Assembly: GCA_016458225.1 (NCBI GenBank)
Contig: JAEMGR010000013.1
Location: 124,001-188,000 of the forward strand
Reading direction: 5' to 3'
DNA length: 64,000 nucleotides
Source of the DNA: Myxococcaceae bacterium JPH2
GTDB lineage: Bacteria > Myxococcota > Myxococcia > Myxococcales > Myxococcaceae
This document shows positions 45,501 through 53,461 of this stretch, piece by piece. Position 1 is the stretch's first letter. Each line of letters starts with the position of its first letter. The notes beneath the pieces are model-generated. The model did no database searches. It was not told the origin of the DNA and worked only from the letters and a program-made list of their open reading frames with translations. The translations under genes and the position numbers were made by a program.

Positions 45501-46204
45501 CGCAGGCCGCGTCTCCGCTCGTGGAGGAAGACGCGTGGCTCCCCGCGATGGGGTCGGACGCCCAGGTGGCGCGGCTGCTGCGCGACGTGGACCTCGTGAG
45601 GACCTCCGGTCCGGACGCGGACGCGGCGGATCGCAGGGCGCACCTGGAAGCGCTCTGGCGCGAGGCGGGGCACGCGCCGGACTCGGAGGACATGGAGGCA
45701 GCGCTGCGCACGGCCGAGCGCTTCCTGTGCACGGACTTCGCGCGACGACTGGGGGGCTCTCCTGCGGCTCGCGTGCACCGCGGCCTGTCCTTCGTGACTC
45801 ACCTGGAGGATGGGGTGGCGTTGGAAGGAGAGGTGGACATCTTGTGGGAGTCCCCCGAGGGGGAGGCCGTGGTGGTGGCGCTGAGGGCAGGCGGGCGGCA
45901 TCCCTTGGGCGCGGTGTCGTATGCGCACGCGCTGGAGGCTCAGGCGCTGGCGGCGCGAGGCCTGGTGCGCGAGGGCGTGCAGGTGCGCGCGGGAGTGGTG
46001 TTCCTCGGGGAACAGCGGCCCGAGCCGGAGTTCCTGGCCCAGGCAGCGGGGGAGCAAGAGGCGTCCCGGCGGCTTGCGAACGCGGTCCGGGCACTGGTCA
46101 AGGAAGAAGCGCGGGGCAAGTGGCCCGGACGTGACAAAGCAGCCTGCCAGGCCCTTCATTGCGGCTTCGCGGAACACTGTCACCCGGCCCCTCGCGCGTG
46201 CTAA
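42545..46204 (+). CDS. AddA-like UvrD-family helicase subunit with degenerate nuclease domain
   Basis: A 1219-residue superfamily 1A helicase. Motifs are complete: Walker A LAGAGAGKTYSL, Ia TFTDKAAAEMRRR, II LLVDEFQDTNRLQ, III AVGDRKQSIYEFRGAD, V LLTIHRAKGLEWPIVVVP and VI YVALTRAKDLL. The C-terminal RecB-nuclease-like region keeps GEVDIL (Asp1098). The next motif, normally Asp-Tyr-Lys, reads VALRAG (Ala1112, Arg1114), so nuclease activity is probably lost. Four Cys remain in positions that could hold a 4Fe-4S staple (Cys963, then 1201, 1206 and 1212, the spacing differing from CxxC). It is translationally coupled to the AddB-like gene, and purA begins 12 nt after its stop. It probably unwinds DNA at breaks while its partner cuts. 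Confidence 0.87.
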   Translation: MSDTPSPLALERNLALLAGAGAGKTYSLVTMTLHLFSGARTGGEALRPARLCMLTFTDKAAAEMRRRVRERLDALAQGDAPAGAEPVLRASLERLGRPFPSTEAWRQVREELSAATVGTFHSLCGQMLRRAPPAVGIDPAFEVLDPLEASGLVQDVAERVVLDALEEQDAQVRELCSELGFSGSGFSDGLVAALISVYATLREEGLRAAAARVGDAAEGRAQLEVLIQDSRRLCGEARAHDAKGEWSQLLAACDRALAGMTPETFLEPGHFPLLRSVLLSEPRNLAHLRKGAGALVKELLWKVKGKSDGSVRRLEDAYAAWRSAPFEATFRELLSRLETRHDAEMARRNVFDFTSLLVKARDLLRDFPEFRQQVQERLGALLVDEFQDTNRLQLELVLLLAEQREGGPRELAPDADLVASLPLEPAFLCAVGDRKQSIYEFRGADVSVFTVLAKKIVAEGGAQDFLQHNRRSVPGLLSFFNRAFAGVLVSRHEPPRPYEVTYVPEQDDLSPVRPALHEAPVVERLMLPEAATSLDVRESDADAMARRLRLLLAPGAPATVAREDGEGPRPARGGDVAVLFRTFTHLEVYRQALIRHGVPHRVLRGRGFYGAQEVLDLASLLALLADSEDSLAFAAVLRSPLVGLSDASLFRLAGDAPLSLASAGLRDAEVRGRLPARERVRLERFLDVLPALRRERDRLGVRALLHVALEETGYREALAGSPYAEQASANVDKLLAMAARRDERGTGGCVAFARELRMLAESDPTEAQADLLDADDPRAVQLLTIHRAKGLEWPIVVVPALGGRRRTTTARAHFERSHGLALRPWVPDSLETFTSERFEAVRQELKAREDAEYRRLLYVALTRAKDLLVLSGGEEPRAGKDSWWHMLDARVADDVEVRALVEDVDVNALPPPLEPEPPGPEDVARAEARVEAALLRVAGLDETLADASDVVATVAGVQDFLTCPRRYHHVHRVGLSASPLPWEVSPQAASPLVEEDAWLPAMGSDAQVARLLRDVDLVRTSGPDADAADRRAHLEALWREAGHAPDSEDMEAALRTAERFLCTDFARRLGGSPAARVHRGLSFVTHLEDGVALEGEVDILWESPEGEAVVVALRAGGRHPLGAVSYAHALEAQALAARGLVREGVQVRAGVVFLGEQRPEPEFLAQAAGEQEASRRLANAVRALVKEEARGKWPGRDKAACQALHCGFAEHCHPAPRAC

Positions 46205-47527
<1,323 letters not shown>

Positions 47528-47546
47528 GCGGCGCGTGGGTCGAGGC

Positions 47547-47580
47547 CCCACGGGATTGACTTTCGAATCAATCCTGTGGG
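47547..47580 (+). other. long stem-loop between purA and the thiolase gene
   Basis: Left arm 47547-47559 and right arm 47568-47580 form a 13-bp stem with one G-T wobble and an 8-nt loop. It ends 12 nt before the thiolase ATG, and no T tract follows. It is too good to be chance in a 65-nt gap. It could be a U-less terminator for purA, a processing site, or a structure that controls thiolase translation. Confidence 0.6.
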
Positions 47581-47592
47581 TCGATCCTCCCC

Positions 47593-48765
47593 ATGTCCGA
47601 CTCGAACACCGCCGTCATCGTGGACGCCGTGCGCACCGCGCGCGGCAAGAAGAAGGGGACGCTGGCCGGGGTCCACCCCATGGACCTGGCCGCGCACGCG
47701 CTGAGCGCGGCGCTGCGCCGCACGGGCGTGGACCCGCAGCGCGTCGATGACGTGGTGTTGGGCTGCGTCTCCCAGGTGGGCGAGCAGGGGCTGAACATCG
47801 CGCGCGGCGCGGTGCTGGCCTCGGGGATGCCCATCGAGGTGGCGGGCGCCACGGTGAATCGCTTCTGCGGCTCGGGCCTCCAGGCGGTGAACTTCGCCGC
47901 CATGCAGGTGATGTCGGGGCAGGCGGACCTGGCCATCGGCGGTGGCGTGGAGTCCATGAACCGAGTGCCCATGGGCTCGGACGCCGAGGGGCCGGGCTCT
48001 CCCGCCGCGCCGTCCCTGGTGGAGCGCTTCCCCAACCTGGTGCCGCAGGGCGTGTCCGCGGAACTCATCGCCGAGCAGTGGAAGCTGTCGCGCGCGCAGG
48101 TGGACGAGTTCGCGCTGAGCAGCCAGCAGAAGGCGGGCGCGGCGATCCGCGACGGTCGCTTCACGAAGGAGATCGATCCCTTCCTCGTGACGGGCGCGGA
48201 CGGCCAGCGCGTGGGCTTCGCCACGGATGAGCACTGCCGTCCGGGCACGACGATGGAGGCGCTCGCGGGGCTGCGGCCCGTGTTCAAGGAGAACGGCGTC
48301 ATCCACGCGGGCAACTCCTCGGGCATCGTGGACGGCGCGGCCGCGGTGGTGGTGGCGAGCGACAAGGCCGCGCGGGCCTGGGGGCTGCCTCGCCGCGCGC
48401 GCATCGTGGCCACCGCGGTGGCTGGCTCGGATCCGGTGCTGATGCTGACGGGCCCCATCCCCTCCACGCGCAAGGCGCTGGCGCGGGCCGGGCTGTCGGT
48501 GAAGGACATCGACTTGTGGGAGATCAACGAGGCCTTCGCGCCCGTGCCCATCGTGGTGGCGCAGGAGCTGGGCATCTCCCCGGACCGGGTGAACGTGAAC
48601 GGCGGCGCCATCGCGCTGGGGCACCCGCTGGGGGCCACGGGCGCCATGCTGGTCGCCACCTTGCTCAGCGAGCTGGAGCGGCGGGACCTGCGCTACGGCG
48701 CCGTCACCTTGTGCATTGGTTACGGAATGGGGGTCACCACCATCATCGATCGCCAGGTGGGCTGA
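47593..48765 (+). CDS. thiolase (acetyl-CoA C-acyltransferase)
   Basis: A 390-residue thiolase of the degradative/acetoacetyl type. Active-site residues are Cys92 (NRFCGSGLQ), His344 (GGAIALGHPLG) and Cys374 (CIGYGMG); His and Cys act in acid-base catalysis around the acyl-enzyme formed on Cys92. The last motif has Tyr377 where most thiolases have Gly, a small oddity in an otherwise typical protein. It works in fatty-acid beta-oxidation or in making acetoacetyl-CoA. No 3-hydroxyacyl-CoA dehydrogenase gene lies beside it, so pairing with a FadB-like partner is not shown here. No clear ribosome binding site is visible. Confidence 0.94.
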   Translation: MSDSNTAVIVDAVRTARGKKKGTLAGVHPMDLAAHALSAALRRTGVDPQRVDDVVLGCVSQVGEQGLNIARGAVLASGMPIEVAGATVNRFCGSGLQAVNFAAMQVMSGQADLAIGGGVESMNRVPMGSDAEGPGSPAAPSLVERFPNLVPQGVSAELIAEQWKLSRAQVDEFALSSQQKAGAAIRDGRFTKEIDPFLVTGADGQRVGFATDEHCRPGTTMEALAGLRPVFKENGVIHAGNSSGIVDGAAAVVVASDKAARAWGLPRRARIVATAVAGSDPVLMLTGPIPSTRKALARAGLSVKDIDLWEINEAFAPVPIVVAQELGISPDRVNVNGGAIALGHPLGATGAMLVATLLSELERRDLRYGAVTLCIGYGMGVTTIIDRQVG

Positions 48766-48819
48766 CGCAGCGTCGGCTTTCTGCTACGGCAATCGAGTAC
48801 CCGCACGGTGGGGGCTGAC

Positions 48820-49647
48820 ATGGTCGTCGTTGTCTCGCGCGCAAGGGCCTGGAGTGTCGCCGCGGCGCTGCTGCTGGGCGCGGCGGCGCCGTCCGTCCTG
48901 GCACAGCAGGCACCCGTCGCGGAGAGCGCGCCCTCCGAGTCCAACGCCACCCTGGCCGCTTCGCGCATCCGGGACGGGGACGTGCTGATGCGCGATCGCC
49001 GCTACCGCGAGGCGGCCTTCGCCTTCCTGGACGCCTCGCACGCGGACGCGGGCCACGTGGAAGCGCGCTTCAAGCTGGGCAACGCGCTGGCCGTGCTCGG
49101 CTACTACGCGCAGGCCATCGAGCAGTGGGAGGCCGCGGCGCGCCTCACCACGGACACGGCCATCCGCCAGAGCGCGCAGGACAACGTGGCGCGCGCGAAG
49201 GTGAAGCAGGCGCAGTCGGGCAGCTCGCCCCTGGCGGCGGGGCAGCCTCCGGGCTCGGGCCCTGTCGCGGAGCCCACGCGTGCCCAGGCTCGCAAGGCCT
49301 ACGAGATGGGTGTGCAGCGCATCGGCGAGCGCGACTTCGCCGGGGCGCTCCAGAGCCTCACGCAGGCGGTGCAGCTCGAGCCGATGTTGGCGGTCGCCTA
49401 CACGGCGCGGGGCAGCGCGAACATCGGGCTGCGCCGGTACCCCGAGGCCGCGGCGGATTACCAGTACGCACTGAGGCTGGAGCCCGAATCGGCCTCCCCA
49501 CTGTACGGGTTGGCCGAGTCCTACCGCGCCATGGGTCGCAACGCCGAGGCGCGCAGTCTGTACGAGCGCTACGCGGCGTCCACGGCCGCCGATGTGCGCC
49601 CTCCGCTGCAGGCGGAATCCCGACAGAAGGCGGAGCGTCTGCGTTGA
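48820..49647 (+). CDS. exported TPR-repeat protein
   Basis: A 275-residue protein from the ATG at 48820 (a GTG at 48808 is in frame; GGGGG just upstream of the ATG favours the ATG). A signal peptide (SVAAALLLGAAAPSVLAQ) is followed by a helical repeat region. A TPR-like pair covers about 50-105 (ASHADAGHVEARFKLGNALA), then a Ser/Gly/Pro linker, and at least three TPR units at about 140-250 (AYTARGSANIGLRRYPEAAA). It should sit in the periplasm or outer membrane as a scaffold for protein contacts. No partner is obvious; the next gene codes for a small membrane protein. Confidence 0.8.
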   Translation: MVVVVSRARAWSVAAALLLGAAAPSVLAQQAPVAESAPSESNATLAASRIRDGDVLMRDRRYREAAFAFLDASHADAGHVEARFKLGNALAVLGYYAQAIEQWEAAARLTTDTAIRQSAQDNVARAKVKQAQSGSSPLAAGQPPGSGPVAEPTRAQARKAYEMGVQRIGERDFAGALQSLTQAVQLEPMLAVAYTARGSANIGLRRYPEAAADYQYALRLEPESASPLYGLAESYRAMGRNAEARSLYERYAASTAADVRPPLQAESRQKAERLR

Positions 49648-49710
49648 CCGCCTGCCAGCCCGTGGGGGCTGCGTTTGAAACCCACCCGTGTCCGTCACTA
49701 ACTTCCAGGC

Positions 49711-50145
49711 ATGGACGGCAACGACGCGCATGCGGAAGGCAGGCAGGTGTTCCGTCCCCGTCGGGTCTTCGCGTTGAGCATGGGCGCGGCAGGCCTGATG
49801 TGGGTCGCGGTGCTGGTGTACCTGTTCCGGTTTGATGGCGTCCCGCTGAAGACATTCCTCTCGGCGGGCTTCTTCGTCCTCTTCTTCGCGGTCTCGGTCA
49901 CGTACTACGGCCGCACGCTCATCGTGGTGGACGCTCGCGGCGTCACGTACCGAGGGCTCGTGCGCACGCGCTGGTTCCCGTTCGCGGACATCCGCAAGCT
50001 GGACGTGCTCCCCGGGCCCGTGACGGTCTACGCCATCCGAGGCACGGGCGGCTTCGTGCACTTCACGAGCTTCTTTCGGCATCACCAGGACCTCGCCCGG
50101 CTCCTCGTCGAGCGGGCGGGACTGGCCCCACTGCACGGGGCCTAG
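49711..50145 (+). CDS. membrane protein with bacterial PH-like domain
   Basis: A 144-residue protein with two membrane helices (about 21-38 and 48-66) followed by a cytoplasmic beta-rich domain (LIVVDARGVTYRGLVRTRWFP then DIRKLDVLPG), the pattern of bacterial PH (bPH/YdbT-like) domains. Function unknown. It ends 10 nt before the end of the convergent FHA gene. Confidence 0.7.
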   Translation: MDGNDAHAEGRQVFRPRRVFALSMGAAGLMWVAVLVYLFRFDGVPLKTFLSAGFFVLFFAVSVTYYGRTLIVVDARGVTYRGLVRTRWFPFADIRKLDVLPGPVTVYAIRGTGGFVHFTSFFRHHQDLARLLVERAGLAPLHGA

Positions 50146-50155
50146 CCCGCGCTCG

Positions 50156-51013
50156 TCAGCCCGCCAGCAGCGCATAGGTAACGAGCAGCCCCACCAGGGC
50201 CGCGGTCGCCGCGAGGGTGAGGAGCCAACCTTCCGCGTGGCTTCGCCGTGTCTCGGGAGTCGCCGTGGGTGGGGCAGGTGGCTCGGGCGTGGAGGGCGCG
50301 GCTGGCGCGGATGGGAGCGGAGGCGGCTCCGGAGGCGCTTCGACGACAGGCGCGGGTGGTTCGTCCACCGGGGCCTGGAACCGCAGGAGTGAGCGCCCTA
50401 TCTCGATGATGTCCCCATCCGTCAGGGGCGTGGCCTGTCGCAGGGGCTTTCCGTTGAGGAAGACGCCGTTGGCGGTGCCCACGTCCTCGACCTGAAAGGC
50501 GCTGGCCTCATGGTGGATGCGCGCGTGGATGCGGGACACCGCGCGGTCGCGCAATCGCACCTTCACGCCACCACCGCGCCCGATATCCGTGAGCGCTTCC
50601 CCGAGCGCGAAGGTCCGCCCCATGTCGAGCCCGGTGAGGCAGGTGAGGGTGGCCGCGCGTGAGGCCACGCTCTCCGCGCCCAGGAGCAGCTCCTTGAGCA
50701 CCGCCATCGTCCCCACGCCGCGCTCCACGGGGACCTCGGGCTCCAGGACGCGCACGGACATCTGCTCGGTGAGCCCGAGCACTTCGCCCGGCAGCACCAG
50801 TCGGGCGACCCCGGGCGGAACGAAGACCTGGTTCACGGTGAAGGTCCGCGAGGACGCGACGGTGAGCCGCTGCTCCTCGATGCTCAAGGTCAACAGCCCC
50901 GGAGGCAGTCCCGCCAGATGGACTTGATCCTCGGGGCCACCGCCGAGGCGGTGCGTGCCCTCGGGAAGCTCGAAGGGCGTGGTGCTGTCCGGGTGTTCGA
51001 ACTGGAAGTGCAT
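50156..51013 (-). CDS. FHA-domain membrane protein
   Basis: A 285-residue protein. The N-terminal ~110 residues are beta-rich and may be a degenerate FHA or related sandwich. A clear FHA domain, which binds phosphothreonine, covers about 135-215: TDIGRGGGVKVRL, VSRIHARI (Ser/Arg/His core) and NGVFLNGKPL. A Pro/Ala-rich linker of about 40 residues follows, then one C-terminal membrane helix (LLTLAATAALVGLLVTYALL), giving a tail-anchored layout with the FHA domain in the cytoplasm. It may read phosphorylation by Ser/Thr kinases such as the one at 4.3 kb. A 111-nt gap separates it from the YqjF-like gene upstream. Confidence 0.85.
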   Translation of the reverse strand: MHFQFEHPDSTTPFELPEGTHRLGGGPEDQVHLAGLPPGLLTLSIEEQRLTVASSRTFTVNQVFVPPGVARLVLPGEVLGLTEQMSVRVLEPEVPVERGVGTMAVLKELLLGAESVASRAATLTCLTGLDMGRTFALGEALTDIGRGGGVKVRLRDRAVSRIHARIHHEASAFQVEDVGTANGVFLNGKPLRQATPLTDGDIIEIGRSLLRFQAPVDEPPAPVVEAPPEPPPLPSAPAAPSTPEPPAPPTATPETRRSHAEGWLLTLAATAALVGLLVTYALLAG

Positions 51014-51124
51014 GGGCGCGGCCGAAGCAAGTCCGAGGCCCTGAGCGCGTGACGCGCTTTCGCGGGGTTGGCGCGCGGCGGTGGTCCGCGACGTCCGCTC
51101 CCGTCCGGGGCCCGAGACGGCGCG

Positions 51125-51856
51125 TCAGCTCCGTGCGATGCGCGTGCCGGGATACACCGCGACCGCGGATCCATCCGCGACGAACGCCGAGCGGGGCTTC
51201 GCGCCGAGGCTCTCCACGAAGGCCGCGCCGTACAGGGCCCGCACGTCGCAGTCGAACGTGGGCTCCGTCGCGCGCCAGACGTTCCAGCGGGGATGTTCGA
51301 CGGCGTACTCCGCACAGCCGCCATCGCGCTGCGCGGTGTAGCCCCAGTAGTGCTCGGTGATGAACTCCTCCTCGGAGTTCGGTTCACTGGGGAGGGGCGC
51401 GCCTTCCGTCCTCGCGGAGAGCTGGTGCCAGCGCCCCGCGTACCGCCAGCCATACGCGACCTGTCCGGGCGCGCCATTCGCGGCGGCGTCCATCTCCACG
51501 GTGTGTCGCATGGGGACGGCGAGATAGGGCTCGTTGTAGAGAACGCGCGCCACGGTGGCGATGGCCCAGCGAGGGACCAACTCGCGCACGAACACGACAC
51601 CGCGGCGCCAGCCCTCGGGCCCCTTGCGCCGCACATAGAAGCGCAGGTTGACCTCGTCGAAGTCTCGATGGAGCGGTACCGCGATGCCACGCACGCGCGT
51701 GTCGAGGAACCGGAAGCCCACCATGCTGGCGAGCGCCTGTCCCTGCCACCGGTCCAACTCGGTGCCCATGGGGACGAGTGGCTGGAGGACCTCCGGCGCG
51801 ACCTCGTAGTTGAGCATCAGCAGGGAGCGCCAGGTCGCCGTGAGGAAGGGGCGCAT
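51125..51856 (-). CDS. YqjF/DUF2071-family protein
   Basis: A 243-residue protein from the ATG at 51856 (MRPFLTATWRSLLMLNYEVA); the open frame runs to 52021 but the family begins here. It matches the DUF2071 pattern: the N-terminal TWRSLLMLNYEVAPEVLQPLVP, then GFRFLDTRVRGIAVP and VNLRFYVRRKGPEGWRRGVVF. The fold is an acetoacetate-decarboxylase-like barrel; the function of the family is not established. The upstream gap of 136 bp is shared with the divergent CBM9-like gene. Confidence 0.85.
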   Translation of the reverse strand: MRPFLTATWRSLLMLNYEVAPEVLQPLVPMGTELDRWQGQALASMVGFRFLDTRVRGIAVPLHRDFDEVNLRFYVRRKGPEGWRRGVVFVRELVPRWAIATVARVLYNEPYLAVPMRHTVEMDAAANGAPGQVAYGWRYAGRWHQLSARTEGAPLPSEPNSEEEFITEHYWGYTAQRDGGCAEYAVEHPRWNVWRATEPTFDCDVRALYGAAFVESLGAKPRSAFVADGSAVAVYPGTRIARS

Positions 51857-51992
51857 GGTGGCGTCGTAGCGAACCCGATGCGCCGCGTCCAACCTCGCCC
51901 GCCGCCCGAGCGACTTGCGCGGCGTGGGAGGCAAGAAGCCCGCATCGTCCGTGCGCCTCGGGGCGCGAAGCTGGCTAGGATGCTCGGCCTCG

Positions 51993-53195
51993 ATGCGCCT
52001 CCATTCCACGTCCTGGTTCACGCTTCTGCCGTTGCTCTGCCTCGTTACGTCCTGCCGGGACGAGCAGGCGGGCCCGGCTCATCGCACGCCGCGTCTGCCC
52101 GCGGCCGCGCAGGTCCGCACGCGCGAGGGTGTGCCCTCGGACCTCACCTTCCGCGCGGACACGACCTTCGCGGGAGGCGCGGTGGCATACCTGGGCTCGC
52201 GCGTGACACCTGAGCACGCGGCGCCGGGGCAGCCCGTCACGCTGACGCACTACTTCATGGCGCGCCGGCCTCCGCCTGAGGGCTTCGGCTTCTTCGTGCA
52301 CGTGGTCGACGTGGCCAGTGGCCAGATGGTGGGCAACGCCGACCATGAGATTCAGGACGGCGCCGCGCCGCTCGCGACGTGGCCCGTGGGCAAGGTCATC
52401 GAGGACACGCATGTGGTGCCCATGCCGGCGAGCCCCGCGCGGCTGATGCTCGGCTTCTGGCGCGGCGACGACCGGCTGCCCGTGGACGATGCCCGCGCAC
52501 AGGACGGCGCGAACCGGATGCTCGGGCCCACGCTCGGCGGCGCGCCTCCGGAGCTGCCCGAGTACAAGGTGTCGCGAGTGAAGAAGGCCCCGGTCATCGA
52601 CGGCGTGCTGGATGACGCGGTCTGGAAGGATGCGCCCGCGGTCACGCTGGTGGGCAGCTTCGACGGGCGCCCTGCTTCACTCCGCACCGTGGCGCGGCTC
52701 GCGTATGACGACGCGAACCTGTACGTCGCCTTCGACGTGGAGGACCCCGATGTCTGGGGCACGCTGCGAGAGCGCGACGCCTCCATCTACGAGCAGGAGG
52801 TGGTGGAGATCTTCCTGGACGCCAACGCGGACGGGCGCACGTACAACGAGCTGGAGGTGTCGCCCCACAACGTGATCTTCGACGCGTACTTCCCCGCGCG
52901 GCGCCAGGGCATGGACCTGTCGTGGGACTCGGGCATGAAGACGGCGGTGAAGGTGCGCGGCACGCTGGATGATCCCTCGGACCGCGATGAGGGCTGGTCG
53001 GTCGAGATGGCCATTCCCTTCAACCGGCTCGCCGAGGTGCCGCACCTGCCGCCCCAGAAGGGAGACCGCTGGCGCTTCAACCTCTACCGATTGGAGCATC
53101 GCGATCGCCGACAGGTCGAAGGGCAGGCCTTCTCGCCGCTCTTCGTGGGGGACTTCCACGCGCTGCCTCGCTTCGCGTGGCTGACCTTCCAGTGA
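51993..53195 (+). CDS. lipoprotein with CBM9-like C-terminal domain
   Basis: A 400-residue exported protein. I place the start at the ATG at 51993 (MRLHSTSWFTLLPLLCLVTSC), which gives a proper signal peptide and lipobox; the open frame extends to 51915 without one. Residues ~50-180 form a beta domain (YLGSRVTPEHAAPGQPVTLT). Residues ~190-400 match carbohydrate-binding family 9-like domains found in envelope proteins: APVIDGVLDDAVWKDAP, LYVAFDVEDPDVWG, VVEIFLDANADG and WSVEMAIPF. It probably binds a sugar or related ligand at the surface; no catalytic motif is seen. It ends 7 nt before the small convergent gene at 53203. Confidence 0.8.
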   Translation: MRLHSTSWFTLLPLLCLVTSCRDEQAGPAHRTPRLPAAAQVRTREGVPSDLTFRADTTFAGGAVAYLGSRVTPEHAAPGQPVTLTHYFMARRPPPEGFGFFVHVVDVASGQMVGNADHEIQDGAAPLATWPVGKVIEDTHVVPMPASPARLMLGFWRGDDRLPVDDARAQDGANRMLGPTLGGAPPELPEYKVSRVKKAPVIDGVLDDAVWKDAPAVTLVGSFDGRPASLRTVARLAYDDANLYVAFDVEDPDVWGTLRERDASIYEQEVVEIFLDANADGRTYNELEVSPHNVIFDAYFPARRQGMDLSWDSGMKTAVKVRGTLDDPSDRDEGWSVEMAIPFNRLAEVPHLPPQKGDRWRFNLYRLEHRDRRQVEGQAFSPLFVGDFHALPRFAWLTFQ

Positions 53196-53202
53196 GCGCG
53201 TC

Positions 53203-53457
53203 TCACGCGTGAGGCGAGAGTTCCCAGTGCGCATCCGCCACGGAGCGCTCGGAGGGATCGCCGAGGAAGCGCAGGAAGCCATTCTGCTCGAGCGTGTCCA
53301 CCAGCTCCTCGGCCTCCAAGGCAGAGAAGCCCTTGGCCTCCACGAGCAGGTTGCGCATGAACGACTTGCCGCGCAGGTAGCCAATCGGCTCGCCGGGCGG
53401 CAGCAGGGCCTTCAGGTCGGCGGTGAGCTGCCGGAGGTCGATGTCCTCGAGCGTCAT
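53203..53457 (-). CDS. small protein of unknown function downstream of comEC
   Basis: An 84-residue protein from the ATG at 53457; the longer open frame upstream only overlaps comEC. It begins 4 nt after the comEC stop, so it is likely cotranslated. The sequence is acidic and helical (MTLEDIDLRQLTADLKALLP, then KGFSALEAEELVDTLEQNGF) with the look of a small winged-helix or DUF2795-like module. It has no Cys and no signal. I do not recognise a function. Confidence 0.6.
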   Translation of the reverse strand: MTLEDIDLRQLTADLKALLPPGEPIGYLRGKSFMRNLLVEAKGFSALEAEELVDTLEQNGFLRFLGDPSERSVADAHWELSPHA

Positions 53458-53461
53458 CCGC

